Shown: in pieces, positions 57,349 through 64,000 of the stretch
Position numbering within the stretch: position 1 is the stretch's first letter
Layout of the letters: each line of letters begins with the position of its first letter
From: Protoeuglena noctilucae
Taxonomy: Eukaryota; Chlorophyta; Pedinophyceae; Marsupiomonadales; Marsupiomonadaceae
DNA: 64,000 nucleotides
Direction: 5' to 3'
Assembly (NCBI GenBank): GCA_958009085.1
Contig: OY253674.1
Coordinates: forward strand, 186,001-250,000
The notes under the pieces: generated by a model
What the model was told of the DNA's origin: nothing
Databases searched by the model: none
The model's input: only the letters and a program-made list of their open reading frames with translations
Translations under genes and position numbers: made by a program

Positions 57349-60300
57349 TCATCCGTGCAGCTTCAGCGCGCCCCACAGACCCCTGTTCCGCACCAGCGCC
57401 ATCAAATGCTGCGACTCTGCCGGGGTGGCACGCAGGACGGCGGCCAGAGCAGGCACCATCGCGTCGCGCTCGCTGGTCTTGCCAGAGAGCGACGCTTCGG
57501 CGAACTTGAGGATCACGTTCTTGCCATACATCGAGTCGACTGACGATGACCCCGCACCCACGGGACCGGGCGCGCCGCCAGCCGCCGCCTGCCCCGCCGC
57601 GGGAGCCTCCGCAGGGCCCGGCCCGGACACCGGCAGCGCGTTGCTCGTGCCGAGCGACGACCGGGCCAGCGGGCCCCCGCCCCTTGCCGCAGGGCTGCCT
57701 GCGCGCACCACCGCGCTCGCCGACTGCGTGAGCTTGGGCCGGCCGCCCACGTTGCCACCCCGCAGAGCGTCCAGCTCGGCCTCCAGCTCCCTCTGATGAT
57801 CCTCGATCTGCGAAGCACAAGCACACACAGAGCCATCTCTACCTTCACACGTGAATCGCCACGCACCCCTGTACCCTGGAGCTGTCGGGGCAGTGTCTGT
57901 GACAGTGTCTGTGTCCCAGATCACCACTCAATCCCCCTTCTCAGAGACTCTCAAACAAACCCAACGCTCCCTCGTACAGCACGCGGCATTTGCCGCACCT
58001 GTGTGACGAGCGTGCGCAGGCTGGCTGCCTCCTTCCGCGCCCTCTCCAGCTGCCCCCGCAACTCCGCGCCCTCCGCAGCCATCTGCGCTCCAAGCTCCTC
58101 CGCCTCGCGCTTGGCCCTGTCTGCCGCCTCCTCTGCGGCTCGCCACCGCTCCTCCGCACGCTGAAGTTCCGCAGTAGCCGCTGTTGACGACTCCTCAGCA
58201 GCCACGCGCTGCCTCTCGGTTCGCTCCACGTCCGCACCCAGACGCGCAATCTGCAGGCACATGCACACGCAGCCGTGGGCTCGTCGATGCAGCACAGCAT
58301 AGCTCACGGCACAGCCCAGCCCATCACAGCTTGTGCAGCAACCCAGCCAAGCCCAGCTCACGCCACAACCCACCCCGCCACGCCCCGAGCTCTCACCTCC
58401 GCCAGCGCGTCCGGCGGCCACTGCGCCCGGTCCCTCGCGGCTTCCTTCAGCGCCTTCCGCACCCTTGCCTCCGACTCCGCCTGTGCTGCAGTGATGCGCT
58501 TGTCGGCCTGGGCAGCGTGTGCCAACGCATCCGCCAGCTGAGCCTCGAGCGACTGCACCCGCGAAGAGACGTGGGCGACCTGCAGAAGGAAGAAAGGAGT
58601 TATAAGGTCACAGATATACCTGATCATTGCACCCGTCTGAGTGACTCATACCAGCATCTGCACCCACCCTCCACTGTATGCACCCATCCACCAGCACCTG
58701 CACCCACCCACCGTATACATCCATCCATCCACCACCGCCCGCAGTGCCCCCACCCCACTCGCCTCTTTCGCCGCCTCGTCCGCCTCCTCCCTCCGCCGCA
58801 CCACCTCCAGCCGCAGCTCCGCCGCCGCTTCACTGGCGTCCCGCAGCCGCGCCCGCAGCTCTGCCGCCTCCCCCGCCGCCCGGTCCGCTTCGGCCAATCG
58901 CGAGCGAAGGACATCAAGCTCTGATGACCGGGCGCGCAATCGAGGGACCTCCGATTCCAGAGCCTGCCGGGCCACTTGGAGCGACTGCGGGGGCCGAGGG
59001 ATGGCGCGGCTCGGGCTTCCCCATCGCTTAGCCAAGGTGGTGCGGCACGGCACGTTAGTATTCATAGTCATACAAGGAGCCACCCACCTTTACTTGCTGT
59101 GTCAACTGCTCGATCTGCTCCCTCGCAGACGCCAGCCGCGTCGTCAGGTCCTTCCTCTCTCCAGCCAGCTGCGGGCAGGCACCAGGACGTGTGCCATCGA
59201 CCATCCCGACCCGTGCACACGAGGCTGCTCCCACCCATCACAGGCCAAACAGACCCGCGTCTCAGGCACGCGGTGGTGAGCGCATGTGCGTGACAGGACA
59301 CAGGTGCCCTCACCTGCTGCTCTAGCGCCCGCGCCCGCTCTGCCAGCGCGGCGTGAGCCTTGCGCTCGGCGGTCAAAGCGCGGTCCGCCTCTTGCCCCCG
59401 CGCCCCCGCTGCCTCCACCAGCTCCCTCGCCGACTGCACCGCTTGCTGTTGGGCCGCCCGGCTTTCCTTGACCTTCTGCCGCAGTGCCGCCACCTGCGTT
59501 GATGCAACGATGTCTCGTCAACAACAGCCCGCACCATTCTGTGATTCACCACAGCATGCACCCTTGCGCCCAGCCATGCACTCTATCTCTTTCCACCTCA
59601 CCTCATCCCGACGCGCAGCTTTGCACCCAGCCACGCGCCCTACCCCCATCTACGCCTCACCTCGCGGTCTCGTTCCGCCACCGTTGCCTCCGCCTTGGTC
59701 CGGAGCTCTTTCTCTTTGGCGAGAGCCTCGGCAGTGCCACGCACCATCGCGTCGACACCCTGCTTGCTCGCCCTCGCCGCCTCCACCTCGGCCCGCAAGT
59801 CCCGCACCATCCGATCGCGCTCCGCGACAATCGCGCCCCGCTCCTCCCGCCACCGCGCGCGCTCCCGGTCCCGCTCCCCCGTCGCCCTCTCCATTGCCGC
59901 CTGTGCTTCCGCCAATTGGTCCACCAGGTTCCGCAGGTGACGGTCCTTCTGGGCCGAATCCGCCGCTAGACGCTCCATGCGCGCCTCCAGCTCCGCGCGA
60001 GCGCGCGAGGCCTCCTCCGCGGCTGCCCTCGAAACACCGACACTTGCCCCCTCTGCCGTGGGACCATCGATGCTGGACCGAGGGGCCACCGGCGCGCCAC
60101 TGTGGGACCCAGAGAGCGACACCGCGCTGCTCTGGCGGGGACGGAAGTTCCCAGGGCCTAACGGACCCTCCACCTCCTCGCCCTCCCGCCGAAGCGACTC
60201 TAAGCCATGACTCTGCGCCACGGCCGCCCCTGCACCCGCATCCTCGTGCCTCGCCTCGCCTCCTCGCTCCCCGCTCCCCCGGCTCCGCAGCTCCTCCAGC

Positions 60301-63300
60301 TCTCGTCGCAATGCGTCCCGCTCCCCCTGCACCCTCTCCAGCTCTGACGCCAGCACTCTGACACACGACTCTTGCGCGGGTCCCTCCAGGGCATCCCCTG
60401 CCGTCCCCGCCGCTCTAGAGCCCTCGCTCCCGTCCACTGTGATAGTCACGCGCACGCGAGAGGGGCCAGGCACACCCACCGGCTCTCCTGGTTGTGACGA
60501 GCCAACCTCTTGTGATGAGGCAGCATCATGCACCGTCGCTCCCCCGTCCCCCCCGCGGTCCCCCGCGGCCCTCACTCTCTCTAGCTCCGCCGTCACCGCC
60601 TGCAGCTCTCGGACCAACTCGTCCCGCACCGCCACAAGCTCCACCCTCTCTCGCGACACCACGTCTTGTGCCTGCGTCACCTCCCGCAGGGCCGCTGCCA
60701 GCTCGTCCCGCTCGCGCCCGAGTCCCTCCGCGCGCGCTTGCGACTCCCGCACCTCCGCCGCCGCCACCTCGCGCCCCTCCACAGCCTCATCTCTCTCCCT
60801 CGCGATGCCCACCATGCGCTCCACCAGCTCGTCCCGCTCGCCCTCCGCCCGCCGCCGCGCTTCCAAAGCTTCCTCCCGCTCCCTCGAAAGCGCCTCCGCC
60901 CTCTCGCGCAGATTGTCGCACTGCGTCACAGTCTCCGACAGCTCTCGCTCCAAACTGCGCACGGTCGCCTCGAGCTTGTTGACAACCGCCCTCAGCTCCC
61001 CCGTCGCAGCCCCCGCCTCCTCCGCAGCGCCCTCCGCGTCACGTGCGCGCCCCTCCGCAGCTGCCGCCCTCTCCCTCGCCCCAGTCAGCTCGACCAGGGC
61101 CTCGTCGCGATCTTGCTCGGCCACCGCTGCCCTCTCTTGCGCCTGCTCGGCATCTGCCAACGCCGCGTCCCGTTCCTGCTCCGCTGCCGTGACGCGCGCG
61201 TCGAGACCCTCCCGCGCCGACCAGAGCTCCGCGACCTCTCCCTCCACGCGTGCCGCCCTTGCGGTCGCCTCCTCCTCCCGCACCCTCGCCTGCTCCACCT
61301 CAGCCTCCAAGCCCTCCACCGTCTCCTCCGCTCGCTGCAGCATCTCCCGCACTTCCGCGAGCGACGCGTGGAGCTCTTCCACCTCAGCGGCGAGCTGATC
61401 TGCGTCAGGTCGCGCATCGCGCCCATCCAGGCCAGCCTCCGCTGGGCTGGACAGGACCGACGGGGCAGGCGGCGCATCCACGGCGACACCGCTCTCTCCG
61501 ACATCGCCACCCGCTTTAGCGCCAGATGCAGCGTTCCTCTCTTGTATTGCAGCATCTCTCTCTTGCACTGCAGCGTCGCGCTCTTGCACTGCAGCATCCC
61601 TCTCTCCCACTGCAGCGTCCCTTTCTCGCAACGCAGCGTCCCTCTCTTGCAACGCAGCGTCCCTCTCTCGTGCTGCAGTCTCCCTCTCTCGCAATGCCTC
61701 CTCCACCTCCCGTCCCAACCCCTCCCGCTCTGCCCTGCCACGCTCGCCGCTCTCCCAGCCCACCAGCGCCTCCCGCAGGCGCCCCAGCTCCCCGTCCCGC
61801 TCCGCAATCGCTGACTCCAGCGCTGATGCCGCTTCCTGCAACGACACCACCTGCCCATCCAACGCCCCAACCCTCGCCTCCAGCTCGGCCTTGTCTTGCC
61901 CCAACGCCCCAACCCTCGACTCCAGCTCAGCCTTATCCTGCCCCAACACCCCAACCCTCGACTCCAACTCAACCTTGTCTTGCCCCAGCGCCCCAACTCG
62001 CGCCTCCAGCTCAGCCTTCTCTTGTGTCAACGCCCCAACCCTCGACTCCAGCTCAGCCTTGTCCTGCACGATTCCCTGCATGCTCGCCACGCGGGCCTCC
62101 AGGTCTGCGACCCTGGCGCGCCACACCGCGACCTCCTCGTCCCCCGCTTTCTCCCCCGGTGCCCCAGACGAGCTCCTGTCACCCGATTGGAGGTGATCGT
62201 GTGCTGCACGCAAGTCCACCTGAGCCCGCGTCAGCTCCTCCTGCAGCACAGCACGATTGCCAGCCCTCAGCATCCCACGGCCATCCACAGCACGATATGC
62301 GACTCGCACCCCACGCGCCGCCCGTTTGCTGGGGCTCTCACTGTCTCGCACCCCACGTTCCCCTCGCAGCAAGGTGCGATCACCAATTCGAAACACTGAC
62401 ATTCTGACATCCTCATATCCATCTTGGTTACCTGCGCGGTCGCCAGCGCCTTCTGCAGAGACTCGACTTCAGACCGGTGTCGCTTTTGGAAGGAGCTCGA
62501 GGACTCATGAGACGCCGCTAAGCGAGCATCCAGTTCCCTGCGACGGCGGCGCAGACGCGGGCGCGGCGTGTGGACAGTGTGCAAGCCACCCCCGTGCGCC
62601 ACCCCTCACAGCATCGGCTGGGAATAGCGAGACAGCACCCATGCCCTGGCTGCCTCGCCGCAGATACTGCAAGCCGCCAGCTCTTGTTCTCGTGTCCCGC
62701 TCACTTGATCGTCGCTTCCCGAGCCTTGGCCCGATCCTCGGCAGCGTTAGCCTTGGCGGCCGCAGCTGTCGCCTCTCGCCGCGCCCTCTCCGCCTCCTCC
62801 CGCACTGCCGCCAGCTGCCCCTCCAACCCCGCACGAACCGCGTCCCGCTCCCGCCGAGCCTGGAGCGCCTCTCTCTCAAGCGCTGCCAGCCGTGACGCAC
62901 CCTCGCCCTCGCCCTCACCCCCGCTCTCGCCCACAGATATTAAGTTGCCGACCCCCGCGCTCTCGGACCGCGCCCGCAGCTCCCGCAGCTCCCGCTCACA
63001 TTCCGCCAGGCGCGCCTGCGCCGCACGCAGCGCGTCACCCTCTGATGCGCCACCTCGCCCGCTCGCACCCGCATCCCCCAGCCGCGCCGTCAGCTCGTCG
63101 ATCTGAGCCCTGCAGCGATGGAGACCGACGCTCGAAACAAGACGTCGCGATCAGCAGCGGCGAAGCTTAGAGAGTCCATGCGAGGAGCTCACCTCAGTGA
63201 CAGGACCAGCACCCGGTTGACGCCGTCGTCCGTCCGTCGCACCTCCAAGGCTGCCTGCCGCGCTTGGGACGCGGGATCTGCTCCTCCCAACGTCGGGCGC

Positions 63301-63783
63301 CATCCGGCCTGCAGTGCGGCTTTCTCCAGCGCTGCGTTGGCTTCCAGGAGCGTCTCCTTGTCGCGCAGATGTCGCTCCACCAGCGCCGCGAGGTCGCCCT
63401 GGCTCAGCAGCCGGAGGGGTCGGGCGCTCTCCGTGGGGATTTTGACGTACTCTTCTGCGGCCCCCGATGGGCCCGACGCTGCGGGGAGAGGCGCCGGGAG
63501 CGTTCAGCAGAGACGCGCCTTGGCAGATCGCCCGGCGAGTGTCGATGATGCGCAACTCGCCTGGGTTCTGGGATTCCGCCAATCCCCGAGGTAAGGACTC
63601 GCCATCCGACACGACCTGCGCGCACCCCGGGTCCCGCGGCCGTCAGGAGAGGGACGTTAGAGCGCAACAACCTGCGAGGCGGGGCGCCGTGCTCCATCCA
63701 AAGCCAAATCTCACCCCCCTCGCAATCGCTGAAGCCTGTTCAGCCGCTTGCTTGAAGCGGTCTTTCAGCGAGTCCCAATTCAT
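57349..63783 (-). CDS. golgin with C-terminal GRAB-like domain
   Basis: Very long coiled-coil protein predicted to tether vesicles at the Golgi. It has 12 exons on the minus strand: 63783-63715, 63615-63561, 63478-63193, 63109-62705, 62537-62432, 62240-59661, 59493-59314, 59168-59094, 58984-58763, 58579-58397, 58250-57999, 57807-57349. They total 1623 aa with all phases closing. The start MNWDSLKDRFKQAAEQA is an amphipathic helix. Nearly all the rest is Glu/Arg/Ala heptad sequence, including 14-residue (GALGQDKAELESRV) and 7-residue (RERDAAL) repeats. The end, MYGKNVILKFAEAS followed by AMVPALAAVLRATPAESQHL, resembles the GRIP-related Arf-binding (GRAB) domain of GMAP-210 and plant GC3/GDAP1. 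Introns 2 and 9 start with GC (GCGAGT). Confidence 0.8.
61530..62070. repeat. coding minisatellites in the golgin coiled coil
   Basis: Five 42-bp units start at 61861, 61903, 61945, 61987 and 62029, and encode two heptads each. About eight 21-bp units between about 61530 and 61700 encode one heptad each. Unit sizes preserve the heptad register, so copy-number change lengthens the rod without breaking it. Confidence 0.9.
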
Positions 63784-64000
63784 GGCGCCGCAGTCGAGGG
63801 ACGACGATTTACGTCACGCGCCATACCTCGGGGCCGCCATCGTTCAGAGGCGCAACGAGACAGATCGGGAATATGCTCTATGGATGGCTTGGCGAGCTCC
63901 TCGCGTACATCTCACACTTTCACTGGTGTCACGCGCCAGAGAGGCGCAATCTTTGGCCGGGCGGCTTCACCAGCGAGCCGTATGCAATGCTTTCTCAGCC
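63784..64000. other. upstream region of the golgin gene
   Basis: About 220 bp of mixed sequence at the right edge. It should include the golgin promoter and 5' UTR. No other coding signal was seen in so short a stretch. Confidence 0.35.

Noticed and set aside
60494-62407. Several plus-strand open frames of 160-380 codons
   Set aside because: They are antisense to the golgin coiled-coil exon, whose heptad pattern and splice phases are convincing on the minus strand.

Overview
The window is 64 kb of a GC-rich nuclear genome with many introns, most likely from a green alga. The evidence for that is a plastid-type HSP90 with a leader, a DUF1997 protein of the cyanobacterial/plastid type, a plant-type RNF14 RBR ligase with an extra C-terminal zinc module, and a plant-type glycerophosphocholine acyltransferase. 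All genes read with the standard code. I resolved 18 protein-coding genes, which fill most of the window, plus one possible gene fragment at the left edge. I found no rRNA, tRNA, CRISPR array, virus-like element or intact transposon. Gene models were built by hand from reading frame, splice phase and remembered family sequences, and no search was run. Every multi-exon model closes in phase.

Layout. 1-325: possible end of a minus-strand gene. 1069-7880 (+): membrane-anchored cyclic-nucleotide phosphodiesterase. 9482-11768 (-): serine racemase/threonine dehydratase-like enzyme, divergent from a DUF1997 protein (11947-13143 +). Close behind on the plus strand come DPM2 (13309-13782) and, only 19 bp later, an RNF14-like RBR E3 ligase (13802-16882). 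17212-19080 (-): GPC acyltransferase, divergent from a GGCT/AIG2-like protein (19377-20360 +). 20425-20974 (-): SPT4. 21393-22011 (+): unrecognised small protein whose end overlaps PP2A methylesterase PPME1 (22001-23584 -). 24058-29617 (+): bestrophin-family channel. 30115-39566 (-): NUP214-type FG nuc­leoporin. 40441-46701 (+): exosome nuclease RRP44/DIS3, followed by an MT-A70 methyltransferase (46930-48295 +). 48532-51470 (-): UDP-glucose dehydrogenase. 52240-56008 (+): plastid HSP90. 56249-57200 (+): NAD(P)-binding SDR/NmrA-like protein. 57349-63783 (-): long golgin with a C-terminal GRAB-like domain.

These are unrelated housekeeping genes packed head-to-head and tail-to-tail, not a pathway cluster. 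The unusual biology is in the introns. By my tally about 19 of about 125 introns (roughly 15%) begin with GC instead of GT, mostly with the donor GCGAG. Independently, about 19 introns carry diverged copies of the adjoining exon edge together with its splice site, as if the exon-intron junction had been tandemly duplicated. Many introns are also G-rich after the donor and C-rich before the acceptor. Together these suggest active intron growth, or gain, by junction duplication and a relaxed 5' splice-site code.
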